11,408 nt of DNA from JAHEEL01 sp034660035 (GTDB lineage Bacteria > Actinomycetota > Acidimicrobiia > Spongiisociales > UBA5794): NCBI GenBank assembly GCA_034660035.1, contig JAYEIJ010000107.1:1-11408 (forward strand), given 5' to 3'. The stretch's first letter is position 1; each line of letters opens with the position of its first letter. This document shows, piece after piece, positions 1 through 7,046 of this stretch. A program made the position numbers and the translations under genes. The notes beneath the pieces are model-generated. The model was not told the DNA's origin. It saw only the letters and a list, made by a program, of their open reading frames with translations, and made no database searches.

Positions 1-627
1 TCCGGTTCGGGCAAGTCCACATTGCTCCGCTGTGTCAACCGACTCGAAGAGCCAACGAGTGGCACCATCCTGATCGAGGGTGAAGACATCACAGATCCGG
101 ATACCGACGCGGATGCGGTTCGACGCCGAATCGGCATCGTCTTTCAACGGTTCAACCTCTTCAATCACCTGACCGTTCTGGAGAACGTCACGATCGCCCA
201 GCGGAAGGTTCTCGGTCGTTCCAAGGGCGAGGCGGAGAGGATCGGTCTCGAGAATCTCGAGAAGGTCGGTGTTGAGGAGAAGGCCGGCGATTTTCCGCGG
301 CGGCTCTCGGGCGGTCAGCAGCAGCGAGTCGCAATCGCTCGAGCGCTCTCGATGGAACCGGACATGATGCTCTTCGACGAAGCGACGAGTGCCCTCGATC
401 CCGAACTCGTCGGAGAGGTTCTCGGTGTGATGCGTACCCTGGCCGAGGAGGGGATGACGATGCTCGTCGTTACACACGAGATCGGGTTCGCCAAAGGTGT
501 GGCGGATCGCGTGGTCTTCATGGACGAAGGCGTGGTGGTGGAGGAGGGCCCACCGGCCAAGGTGCTGGTCGATCCCGACCAGGAACGGACTCGTACATTC
601 CTGAGGATGGTTCTCGAAGGCGAGTGA
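1..627 (+). CDS. Polar amino acid ABC transporter ATP-binding protein (5' end cut by window)
   Basis: This is the ATPase subunit of an importer of the GlnQ/HisP type, which powers uptake of polar amino acids from the cytoplasmic face of the membrane. The window opens inside the Walker A loop (SGSGKST at residues 1-7 of the visible 208), so about 35-45 N-terminal residues are missing. Visible motifs in order are the Q-loop glutamine at about residue 49 (VFQRFNLF), the ABC signature LSGGQQQR at 102-109, Walker B MMLFDE at 122-127 followed by the D-loop SALD, and the H-loop histidine at about 159 (VTHEIGFA). The wording FDEATSALDPE and THEIGFAKGVADR is typical of the polar amino acid subfamily. 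Its permease and binding-protein partners presumably lie upstream, outside the window. The stop lies 35 nt before pyruvate kinase with no obvious terminator, so read-through is possible. The substrate cannot be told from the sequence. Confidence 0.95.
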   Translation, partial: SGSGKSTLLRCVNRLEEPTSGTILIEGEDITDPDTDADAVRRRIGIVFQRFNLFNHLTVLENVTIAQRKVLGRSKGEAERIGLENLEKVGVEEKAGDFPRRLSGGQQQRVAIARALSMEPDMMLFDEATSALDPELVGEVLGVMRTLAEEGMTMLVVTHEIGFAKGVADRVVFMDEGVVVEEGPPAKVLVDPDQERTRTFLRMVLEGE

Positions 628-662
628 GCGAGGGGCCTGACCGTCGTCGGTAGGATGACGGC

Positions 663-2093
663 ATGAAAAGGAAGACCAAGATCGTCGGAACGCTGGGGCC
701 GGCGGTGGACTCACTCGGCGACGTGCGCAGGTTGATCGAATCCGGCCTGAACGTCGCCCGTTTCAACTTCTCGCACGGTACGGCGGAGGACCACGCCCGT
801 CGACACGAATGGGTTCGGATCGCCGCGTCGGAAGCCGGCGTCTCGGTCGCGACGATGCAGGACATCCAGGGTCCCAAGATCCGGGTCGGCACGTTCCCCG
901 CCGGTTCGATCACCCTCGCCGAGGGGGCGGATGTCACGCTCGAACCCGGTGAGGGTGAGGGTGACAGATCGACGATCTGCATTGCGTATCTCGAGCGTGT
1001 CGATCTTCAACCCGGTTCGGAGGTGCTCCTTGCGGATGGGATGATCCGCCTCGAAGTGGCATCGGCATCCGGTGGGAGAGCCCGAACCCGGGTCGTGGGC
1101 GGAGGCGAACTGTTCGATCACAAAGGCGCTGCCTTCCCAGGAAGCGACTCTGCTGTGCCGGTCATCACAGAGAAGGACGTCGAAGACCTTGCCATCGGCC
1201 GGGAGATCGGGTTCGATCTCATCGCAGCTTCGTTCGTGTCGTCTGGAGAGGACATTCGGGATATCCGAAGACACGTCGGGTACACGCCGATCATCGCGAA
1301 GATCGAGTCTGTGTCCGGCTACCGCAATCTCGATGACGTTCTCACAGAGGCCGACGGCGCGATGGTGGCTCGCGGAGACCTTGGTGTTGAGCTGAATTTC
1401 GAGAGTGTTCCACGAGCACAGAAGGAGATTCTCGAGCGGGCGAACAGCGTCGGGAAGATCACCATCATCGCGACCGAGATGCTCGAGTCGATGATCTCCA
1501 ACCCCCGACCGACCAGAGCCGAAGTATCCGACGTGTACCGGTCGGTTCTCGACGGCACCGATGCCGTCATGCTCTCTGCGGAGACTGCGATCGGTGCCTA
1601 TCCGGGCGAGACTATTCGAGCCATGGCCGCGATCAGTCGGGAAGCGGAACAGAGTCCGGAATTCGTGTCCGCACCGTACACGGCGATGCTGCACGATCGA
1701 TCTCCGTACGCGTCGGCGGTAGCACAGGCCGCCGTGGAGACGGCGAACCGACTGGGGGTCGATACGATCGTCGCGTTCACCGAGTCAGGGACGACCGCAC
1801 GGCTCCTCTCGAAACACCGGCCACGGGCCGACGTCTACGCCTTCACACCTCATGAGGCGACGTACCGGCTCATGGCGCTCTTCGGGTGTATCACGCCGCT
1901 GCACACGCCAACGCACCAGTCGACCGATGAGATGCTCACGTTCGCCGAGGAGTACCTGCTCGAACACGGGATCGCCCGAACGGGCGACACGACGGTGATG
2001 GTCGCGGGGATCCCGCCGAATCTTCAGGCCTCGACGAACCTGATGAAAGTGCATCGCGTGGGGAGTGCGACAGGGGGAACACCCAGGCATTGA
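663..2093 (+). CDS. pyk: Pyruvate kinase
   Basis: This cytoplasmic enzyme converts phosphoenolpyruvate and ADP to pyruvate and ATP, the last step of glycolysis. The 476-residue length is normal. Family motifs are complete: the N-terminal KTKIVGTLGP, NFSHG at 35-39, QGPKIRVG at 69-76, the active-site stretch IIAKIES at 210-216 with catalytic Lys213 and metal-binding Glu215, MVARGDLGVE at 234-243 with metal-binding Asp239, ATEMLESM at 270-277, and the C-terminal regulatory domain with FTESGTTAR near 372-380. Lys72 occupies the site equivalent to Glu117 of rabbit muscle enzyme, with Gln69 and Val75 beside it. That set is known from pyruvate kinases that do not need K+. The ATG is preceded by AGGA at 652-655 with a 7-nt spacer, and the protein start matches the family. 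The gene lies 35 nt after the ABC ATPase, and a heptamer repeat starts 8 bp after its stop. Confidence 0.98.
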   Translation: MKRKTKIVGTLGPAVDSLGDVRRLIESGLNVARFNFSHGTAEDHARRHEWVRIAASEAGVSVATMQDIQGPKIRVGTFPAGSITLAEGADVTLEPGEGEGDRSTICIAYLERVDLQPGSEVLLADGMIRLEVASASGGRARTRVVGGGELFDHKGAAFPGSDSAVPVITEKDVEDLAIGREIGFDLIAASFVSSGEDIRDIRRHVGYTPIIAKIESVSGYRNLDDVLTEADGAMVARGDLGVELNFESVPRAQKEILERANSVGKITIIATEMLESMISNPRPTRAEVSDVYRSVLDGTDAVMLSAETAIGAYPGETIRAMAAISREAEQSPEFVSAPYTAMLHDRSPYASAVAQAAVETANRLGVDTIVAFTESGTTARLLSKHRPRADVYAFTPHEATYRLMALFGCITPLHTPTHQSTDEMLTFAEEYLLEHGIARTGDTTVMVAGIPPNLQASTNLMKVHRVGSATGGTPRH

Positions 2094-2100
2094 GGGAATA

Positions 2101-2121
2101 GGGGACAGGGGACAGGGGACA
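2101..2121. repeat. Heptamer tandem repeat, GGGGACA x3
   Basis: Three perfect head-to-tail copies of GGGGACA start 8 bp after the pyruvate kinase stop. A related unit (GGGAATA, 2094-2100) lies immediately upstream in the same 7-bp phase. The array is non-coding and is one of several 7-bp-period arrays in the intergenic spaces of this window. Confidence 0.9.
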
Positions 2122-2147
2122 GAAACGTGTCTCTGCGCTGTCAGCTC

Positions 2148-2153
2148 TACACT
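2148..2153 (+). promoter_or_regulatory. Possible -10 element for the Nfu-like gene
   Basis: TACACT matches the bacterial -10 pattern TAnnnT and lies about 28 nt before the ATG at 2181, which would give a leader of roughly 20 nt containing the ribosome-binding site. No good -35 box is seen at the expected distance (2125-2130 reads ACGTGT), so the call is weak. Confidence 0.3.
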
Positions 2154-2180
2154 TTGGGTCCACGACGCTAGGAGCGGTGA

Positions 2181-2477
2181 ATGGGGCAGCCTATTGAGGA
2201 ACTCGATCGGGTCACGGTCGGTGATGTCGCGATCTTCACCGTCGATCGCAACCTCGCGAGCATGGCGACGCGTTCGTTCGACGAGGCTCCAGTGGAGCCG
2301 GACGAGGACGATTTCGTCGCGATCCTGGCTGCGAGGATCTTCGAAGCCGATCCCGCGATCAACCGGGTGTACGTCGCTGCGAACGCTGTTCAGGTGACCC
2401 GCCGTCGGGGATGGGACGAAGCCTCCAGCGGCACCGTTGCGTTAGTCATTGCGACCTTGCTGCGCTTCTACGACTGA
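2181..2477 (+). CDS. Small protein resembling the Nfu/NifU scaffold N-terminal domain
   Basis: A 98-residue acidic soluble protein with no signal peptide, membrane segment or cysteine. From about residue 40 on, the layout looks like the Nfu N-terminal domain (Nfu_N family): a helix ending IFEADPAINRVYV (53-65), then a strand NAVQVTRRRGWDE (68-80), then a closing helix VALVIATLLRFYD (86-98). Compare the family pattern 'LF.i.GV..VF...dFITVTK....W.......I...i..f'. In known Nfu proteins this domain precedes a CxxC domain that carries the Fe-S cluster. That part is absent here, so the protein would be a stand-alone domain unable to hold a cluster alone. The start is supported by TAGGAG at 2169-2174 with a 6-nt spacer. 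Coding status is fairly secure. The family match is from pattern memory and is tentative, and a role in Fe-S assembly is inference only. Confidence 0.55.
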   Translation: MGQPIEELDRVTVGDVAIFTVDRNLASMATRSFDEAPVEPDEDDFVAILAARIFEADPAINRVYVAANAVQVTRRRGWDEASSGTVALVIATLLRFYD

Positions 2478-2493
2478 GCCGACTCCGCTGGCA

Positions 2494-2528
2494 GTAGTCC
2501 GTATTCCGTAGTCCGTATTCCGTATCCG
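2494..2528. repeat. Alternating heptamer repeat GTAGTCC/GTATTCC
   Basis: Units in order are GTAGTCC (2494-2500), GTATTCC (2501-2507), GTAGTCC (2508-2514), GTATTCC (2515-2521) and a decayed GTATCCG (2522-2528). The array is therefore both a 7-bp repeat and a perfect duplication of a 14-bp unit. It starts 17 bp after the stop of the Nfu-like gene. Confidence 0.92.
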
Positions 2529-2540
2529 GTCCAGGGTTCT

Positions 2541-2586
2541 GCTCGTAGCTCGTAGCTCGTAGCTCGTAGCTCGTAGCTCGTAGCTC
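2541..2586. repeat. Heptamer tandem repeat, GCTCGTA x6.6
   Basis: Six perfect copies of GCTCGTA fill 2541-2582, followed by GCTC. Two decayed units (GCTCATG 2583-2589, GCTCAGG 2590-2596) continue in phase. The array lies 12 bp after the GTAGTCC/GTATTCC array. Each unit contains the palindrome AGCT across the unit junction. No CRISPR-like spacers are present. Confidence 0.95.
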
Positions 2587-2663
2587 ATGGCTCAGGGCAG
2601 GCACGGTGTTTCGGCCTGGCTCGCTGACCTCATCAGTACGGGGCTACTGCCAGCGAAGCCGGG

Positions 2664-4763
2664 TCATCCGTCTCCGTCGGGCGGCGGCGGGGGTGGTTCT
2701 TCGGCTGGTGGGGGTGGTTCTTCGGCCGTTGGGGCCGTGGTGGTCGTGGTATCCGGTGGGGTCGTCGTTGTCGGAGGTGCTTCGTAGACGCCGACGCTGA
2801 TGGTGACCGTCGCTCCAGGCCGCAGGTAGGTGCCGGAACTCGGATCCATCGATAGCACGACGCCGTGTTTCGACTCGGTCTCGGTTGTCTCCCAGACCGT
2901 GTTGACGCCGTAACCGTTCGCGCCGAGTTTGTCTTGTGCGGCGACATATTCCATCCCGACCACGGACGGGAGCGGCACCGGGCAGTTCACGGGTTCACCG
3001 GTGACCATGCAGGCGTGAACGGCGATCTTCTTGTCCTGGGTGACATACCGCCAGGTCCAGGTTCTCTCACGTTCCTTCGTACCGTCGGGCTGCTTGATGA
3101 TCCTCGTGACGGTCTGTGTGAAGCCGTTGATGCCGCTCTGAACCTGCTTCTCTTGCCCGGGTCTGAGGTCGAGTTCCTCATCCTGGGCCGAGACGTAGAC
3201 GGTCTCCCACTCCTCAGGATTCGTGCGCTCACCCCAGTCGGCGGTGCATGTCTTTCCACCGTTGTTGCCGTAGAAGAGCACGGTGACCGTTGAATCCGTG
3301 TACGCGGCTCTGATGATGACCGGGGCGTCACTGTTGTTCCTGAACTTCACATCGGGGCTCGGATACCCCATCGTGGCTTCGATCACCTCCGGATACTTCG
3401 GGAAGTAGAGCGAGTGCGGCTTGTGCTCGACATCCTCGTAGCAGCCGTAGAACACGGCGTTGTAGAACGTTGTGGAGAACTGGGAGACACCACCGCCGAT
3501 ATTGGCCGGGTGGCCTTCGCAAACGACCGCGCCGTTGATGATGGCACAGTCCTCGAGGTAGCCCTTCGCCTCGGTCCTCGGCCCCACGACCTCGTTGATC
3601 GAGAAGGTCTGGCCGGGGAACACGACATGCTCGTCGATGGTGTCGGCCATGAGATGGATGTTGTGGACCCGGTTCCTGCCGGGGGTGTTGGTTGTGAACT
3701 TCGAGACGAGTCCCATCGGCCCGTAGGCCTCGGCTTCCTCGTTGGTGAGGCGCGGTTCGTCCCCCTGCGAGACCGGGAACGGCCCGGTCTTGGATCCTTG
3801 AGCGGCCTTCAGCAACTCCTCGGTAACGGCGGGCGCGTTCATCGTCGTTCCGTTGCGACCCGGGATGTAGTAGACCTCGCTATTCGAGATCTTCGCCTTG
3901 AACTGGGCACTCACCGGGGGCAGTTCGAACTCGCTCCGGTGGGGTTCGAGAAGGTCCCGGACGACGGCCTCGTCGAGCAGGATCGATACCTCCACAGGGT
4001 CCGTGCTGATCTCGGTGTAGACGGCTCGTGCGACCTCATCTGCTGTGAACGTCTGTGAATAGTCGATGTCGCTGTTGGTGAGGATGACGTCTGAGTTGAT
4101 CATCCGCCGTACCTGAACAGCGGCAGAGTCGACGTCGGAGTTCGTCACCTTTGGCTGGTGGTCGACAACCGGGAGGCGGGCCTCCCGACCCGGGAGTACG
4201 GAGAGCGTCTCGACCACGATCTCCGCGGACGTCGACATCTCGAGCTGCTCTCCGGCCTGGGGGTACTCGACGACAACCACACTATCGACAACGGCGACAG
4301 ATCCCTCATAGGCCGGATTGGGAATAGCGACGTCCTGCCAGATCGCCAGTTGGTCGTCGATCGCTTCACGGTCCATGGTGATCGGGAGGTGCACGTCGAC
4401 AGGTTTCGAGAATCCGCCAAGCCACGACCAGAATCGGCTGATCGGGCCACCCTCGGTGCGTTGGGTGATCGCGTCTTCAACGGCGGCTACCTCGTCGGCT
4501 TCCACTGAGACGGAGGAAGGGTCGAGTCGGAACGGATGCTCGTTCACGGTGAACACGGCCGGCGTGGTTTGGAGTTGCCGCTCGTAGGCCTGGATGGTGA
4601 GCATGGCGTCGTCGTAGCTGAGGCCGCTGACGTCGATGCCGGCGATGGAGACGTTGCGCGGTACCTCGCCCTCGGCGATAGAACGATCGACCCAGAACAC
4701 TCCTGCAGGGAGGAAGAACAGGGCGATCGGGAGGAGTGCGAAGAGGGCGAAGCGTGGTTTCAC
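2664..4763 (-). CDS. VanW family protein with C-terminal PASTA domain and Pro-rich tail
   Basis: A 699-residue protein anchored by one N-terminal hydrophobic segment (about 5-24) and otherwise predicted outside the membrane. Order: the short motif VPRNVSIAGIDVSGL (34-48) typical of VanW proteins; two regions of about 100-130 residues resembling the putative peptidoglycan-binding repeats of this family (about 50-160 and 200-340); the VanW domain (about 354-500, with GGGVSQFSTTFYNAVFYG and KFRNNSDAPVIIRA); a G5-like stretch (about 520-585); a PASTA domain (about 598-659, PSVVGMEY through PGATVTISV); and a Thr/Pro/Glu-rich tail. VanW occurs in vancomycin-resistance clusters but its biochemical role is unclear. 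PASTA domains bind peptidoglycan or beta-lactams. GTG at 4763 is chosen because it aligns with the paralogue; no ATG, GTG or TTG lies nearby in frame upstream, and there is no strong Shine-Dalgarno sequence. It follows the paralogue by 73 bp, probably in one operon. Confidence 0.92.
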   Translation of the reverse strand: MKPRFALFALLPIALFFLPAGVFWVDRSIAEGEVPRNVSIAGIDVSGLSYDDAMLTIQAYERQLQTTPAVFTVNEHPFRLDPSSVSVEADEVAAVEDAITQRTEGGPISRFWSWLGGFSKPVDVHLPITMDREAIDDQLAIWQDVAIPNPAYEGSVAVVDSVVVVEYPQAGEQLEMSTSAEIVVETLSVLPGREARLPVVDHQPKVTNSDVDSAAVQVRRMINSDVILTNSDIDYSQTFTADEVARAVYTEISTDPVEVSILLDEAVVRDLLEPHRSEFELPPVSAQFKAKISNSEVYYIPGRNGTTMNAPAVTEELLKAAQGSKTGPFPVSQGDEPRLTNEEAEAYGPMGLVSKFTTNTPGRNRVHNIHLMADTIDEHVVFPGQTFSINEVVGPRTEAKGYLEDCAIINGAVVCEGHPANIGGGVSQFSTTFYNAVFYGCYEDVEHKPHSLYFPKYPEVIEATMGYPSPDVKFRNNSDAPVIIRAAYTDSTVTVLFYGNNGGKTCTADWGERTNPEEWETVYVSAQDEELDLRPGQEKQVQSGINGFTQTVTRIIKQPDGTKERERTWTWRYVTQDKKIAVHACMVTGEPVNCPVPLPSVVGMEYVAAQDKLGANGYGVNTVWETTETESKHGVVLSMDPSSGTYLRPGATVTISVGVYEAPPTTTTPPDTTTTTAPTAEEPPPPAEEPPPPPPDGDG
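2689..2726. repeat. 21-bp direct repeat in the Pro-rich tail
   Basis: The 17-mer GGGGGTGGTTCTTCGGC occurs at 2689-2705 and again at 2710-2726, a 21-bp period. On the minus strand this encodes a repeated seven-residue unit AEEPPPP near the C-terminus of the PASTA-VanW protein, an in-frame tandem duplication in a low-complexity tail. Confidence 0.88.
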
Positions 4764-4836
4764 TGTGCGTTTCGATCCGGATTCATGGACTGCGCATGAG
4801 GGTACCGGAGCGGTCCGATAACGCGTGCCGGGCGCT

Positions 4837-6711
4837 CTAGCCCTCTTCGGTCGGCGGAGGAGGTGCAGCGGTCGTTGTGGGAGCGACCGTCGTGGTGGGC
4901 GCCGGGGCCTGTGTGGTGGTTGTAGCAGGCACCGGACACGACCCGATACCCAGGTTGCACGGGTGCTTCTCGATGACGCGAGCGGCCCCCCGGTAGCGGT
5001 GTGTGTACGGCTCGCGGATGACACTGCCGTCGGGCATCGTCATGACACGCGTCACGGTGACGCTCCAACCTTGCGAGCCCTTCGAGACGACCCGTTGAGA
5101 TCCCGGCCTCACCGACGTGTTCGCCTCGTAGACAGTCTTCGGATCTGTGTAGTTGAACCGCTCGGATCGTTCCGATTCACAGATGCGACCACCGTTGTTC
5201 CCGTAGAACTGCACGGTGATCGTCGAGTCGCCGTCGTAGGAATTGCGGATGATGACCGGCGCATCGGAATCGTTGCGAAACACGACGTCCGGGCTCGGGA
5301 AGCCCATCGTCGCCTCGCGGCCCTCCGGATAGCGGGAGATGTAGAGGCTGTGCGGCGAGTGCTCGATGTCCTCGTAGCAGCCGAAGAAGATCGCGTTGTA
5401 GATGGTCGTGGCGTACTGGCTGACACCGCCGCCAACGTTCACCGGGTCATCGCAACACGTAACTTGACCGTTGACGATCGCTCCGTCGCGCTTGTAGCCC
5501 TTCGCTTCTGTGCGTTGGCCGACGACCTCATTGATCGAGAATTCATCACCGGGCCAGACGACGTAGCCGTCGATCGTGTCGGCCATCAGATGGATGTTGT
5601 GTACCCGGTTCACGCCGGGAGTCTTCGTCGTGAACTCTGAGACGAGGTCGAGCGGGCCGAACCCTTCGGCGTCGGCGGTGGTGAACCGTGGATCTACTCC
5701 CTCGGTGTACACGAGAGAACCGCTTGCGGTACCCGATGTGGCGGCGCTGAGTAGTTCGATGGCCACGCCTTCCGGGTCGAGGATCGTTGCGTTCTTCGAG
5801 GGGATGATCGATACCTTGTCGGTCTCGATATCGACGTCGAAATCTGCGTTGACCGGAGGCAATTCGAAGTCGGGGCGGTGTGGCTCGAGAATCTCTGCGA
5901 CTCGATCGACGCTGAGGGAGATGTCGACCTGTGCGGGCGACTCCTGCACGAGTTCGACGATCGTGGCGTCGGCGATCTCGGACGGTTTGATGGTGAGGAC
6001 GAGGTTCCGGTCTTCGTCATGCAGCAGAACCGGTCTCGACACCATCGTCTCAAGTGTCACAACCGCGTCATCGACGGCCGCCCGGGTCATGACAGGAATG
6101 GAGTCGATCAAAGGGAGTTCGGTGGTTTCTCGTTGGGGTTGGATCAGGACGGAATTGACGATGGTGTGAGCAGTCGGCATGTCGATTCTCTCGCCGATCC
6201 GCGGGTACTCGAATTCGATGGCGCCGTCGACGACTTCGATCGCCCCCTCGTACGCGGGATTCTTGATCGCATCGAGTTCCCAATCGTCCAGGTGGGCATC
6301 GACAGCGTCGTCATCGATGGAGATCGCCAGGTCGATGTCGACACGCTCGGTGAACCCGTTGAGCCAGGGAACGAAACCGCTGAACACTCCACCGCTGCGC
6401 TGGGTCAACGCCTCGGTGACGGCGCCGTCGACGTCGGCTGTGAGAGCGACTGTGGTCGGATCGAGGTCATACGAGGAACCGCTGACAACGAACGTTGCAG
6501 GCTGAGTCTGGAGGTTCTCTTCATAGGCTCGAACGACGACGATCGCGTCATCCTTGGAGAGTCCGCCGACGTCGACTCCTGCGACACTGACGTTCCGCGG
6601 CACCTCGCCCTCGTTCGCTGTCCGGTCGACGAGATAGACCACGAGCGGGAGCAGGAGGAGAAGCGCCGGAACGGCGATCGAGGCGATGATGCGGACACGG
6701 CGGGCGTTCAT
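4837..6711 (-). CDS. VanW family protein without PASTA domain (first gene of the pair)
   Basis: A 624-residue paralogue of the downstream gene, similar along nearly its whole length. It has an N-terminal membrane anchor (about 7-28, after MNARRVR), the motif VPRNVSVAGVDVGGL (37-51), two repeat regions resembling peptidoglycan-binding units, the VanW domain (about 358-505, with GGGVSQYATTIYNAIFFG and FRNDSDAPVIIR) and a G5-like segment (about 525-580). After SCPVP at 591-595 it goes directly into a Thr/Pro-rich tail ending PPPPTEEG, where the paralogue has a PASTA domain. ATG 6711 is preferred over in-frame ATGs at 6774 and 6825: the membrane anchor begins right after it, AAGGA lies just upstream (6716-6720), and a TATACT -10 candidate at 6742-6747 would place those earlier ATGs upstream of the transcript start. 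The predicted role is an extracytoplasmic cell-wall function; no enzymatic activity can be assigned. Confidence 0.92.
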   Translation of the reverse strand: MNARRVRIIASIAVPALLLLLPLVVYLVDRTANEGEVPRNVSVAGVDVGGLSKDDAIVVVRAYEENLQTQPATFVVSGSSYDLDPTTVALTADVDGAVTEALTQRSGGVFSGFVPWLNGFTERVDIDLAISIDDDAVDAHLDDWELDAIKNPAYEGAIEVVDGAIEFEYPRIGERIDMPTAHTIVNSVLIQPQRETTELPLIDSIPVMTRAAVDDAVVTLETMVSRPVLLHDEDRNLVLTIKPSEIADATIVELVQESPAQVDISLSVDRVAEILEPHRPDFELPPVNADFDVDIETDKVSIIPSKNATILDPEGVAIELLSAATSGTASGSLVYTEGVDPRFTTADAEGFGPLDLVSEFTTKTPGVNRVHNIHLMADTIDGYVVWPGDEFSINEVVGQRTEAKGYKRDGAIVNGQVTCCDDPVNVGGGVSQYATTIYNAIFFGCYEDIEHSPHSLYISRYPEGREATMGFPSPDVVFRNDSDAPVIIRNSYDGDSTITVQFYGNNGGRICESERSERFNYTDPKTVYEANTSVRPGSQRVVSKGSQGWSVTVTRVMTMPDGSVIREPYTHRYRGAARVIEKHPCNLGIGSCPVPATTTTQAPAPTTTVAPTTTAAPPPPTEEG

Positions 6712-6715
6712 GGAG

Positions 6716-6720
6716 TCCTT
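6716..6720 (-). promoter_or_regulatory. Ribosome-binding site that supports the start of the upstream VanW gene
   Basis: On the minus strand AAGGA is followed by CTCC and then ATG at 6711. The spacer is short (4 nt) but usable. It supports the 624-residue product over longer versions starting at 6774 or 6825. Confidence 0.6.
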
Positions 6721-6741
6721 GCGGGGGAAAGATCGAGGGCG

Positions 6742-6747
6742 AGTATA
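6742..6747 (-). promoter_or_regulatory. Candidate -10 promoter element for the VanW pair
   Basis: Read on the minus strand, the hexamer is TATACT (5 of 6 matches to TATAAT). Transcription would start near 6735, leaving a leader of about 24 nt before ATG 6711. No clear -35 hexamer is present at 16-18 bp, so the promoter may depend on an activator or another sigma factor. Confidence 0.5.
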
Positions 6748-6781
6748 GGAACGAAGTTCGATAATGGGTGTCATCGTGAAC

Positions 6782-6804
6782 GGCCTGTAATCCTTGGCCT
6801 GTAA
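6782..6804. repeat. Direct repeat GGCCTGTAA x2, possible operator upstream of the VanW promoter
   Basis: GGCCTGTAA occurs at 6782-6790 and 6796-6804, separated by 5 bp (14-bp period). It lies roughly 47-69 bp upstream of the predicted VanW transcript start, where activators often bind. The regulator is not identified. Confidence 0.45.
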
Positions 6805-7046
6805 GTGTTTCTGGCGTAGAGACATGGCTCATGATCAGTTCCCCCGATATCGCACCCGGCGAACGGATACCGGTGTCGGCAACGCTCTCTGTCACCTTCC
6901 GCTCCTGCCCCCGGCGACGTGGTGAGAAGCGGCGCGGATAGGCGCCCGGGCCGATCGTCAGGTGCTCTGGTGTCTGGGTTCGCAGCCGCCTTTAGATGCT
7001 TCGCCAGCCCACGGACCGCAGATCCTCCACCTATCCGCTGATCCGA

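Larger units (their letters stand above)
2478..2663. other. Intergenic space between convergent genes, rich in heptamer repeats
   Basis: These 186 bp separate the stop of the Nfu-like gene from the stop of the PASTA-VanW gene. About half is short tandem repeat (2494-2586). A weak inverted repeat, CAGTA at 2634-2638 and TACTG at 2645-2649, lies just beyond the VanW stop on its 3' side. It has no T-run, so it is not called a terminator. The GC-rich remainder shows no gene. Confidence 0.7.

Noticed and set aside
711..1694. 327-codon open frame on the minus strand opposite pyruvate kinase
   Set aside because: It lies wholly inside a certain gene and is rich in Arg, Asp and His as expected of an antisense shadow in GC-rich DNA. 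No motif was recognised.
2494..2586. Possible CRISPR array
   Set aside because: Units are 7 bp and directly abutting, with no spacers; no cas gene is nearby.
2587..2787. Small plus-strand Gly-rich frame (SGGGGGGSSAGGGGSS)
   Set aside because: It is the complement of the Pro-rich tail of the PASTA-VanW protein, so its low complexity is a by-product.
4764..5024. In-frame N-terminal extension of 87 residues for the PASTA-VanW protein
   Set aside because: It overlaps the end of the upstream VanW gene, is Arg/Pro/Ser-rich like a shadow frame, and has no counterpart in the paralogue, whose start aligns with GTG 4763.
4825..6804. Two long plus-strand open frames (4825-5640 and 5878-6804) opposite the first VanW gene
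   Set aside because: Both mirror a clear VanW coding sequence and show Arg/Asp/Val-rich shadow composition without recognisable domains.
6931..6946. GC hairpin (GGCGC/GCGCC) as a terminator
   Set aside because: Stem of only 5 bp, no T-run, and it lies between divergent genes where no transcript needs to end.
6951..7010. Possible tRNA because of GGGTTCGCAGCC resembling a T-arm
   Set aside because: The flanking bases do not pair into a T-stem, and no anticodon or acceptor stem could be built.
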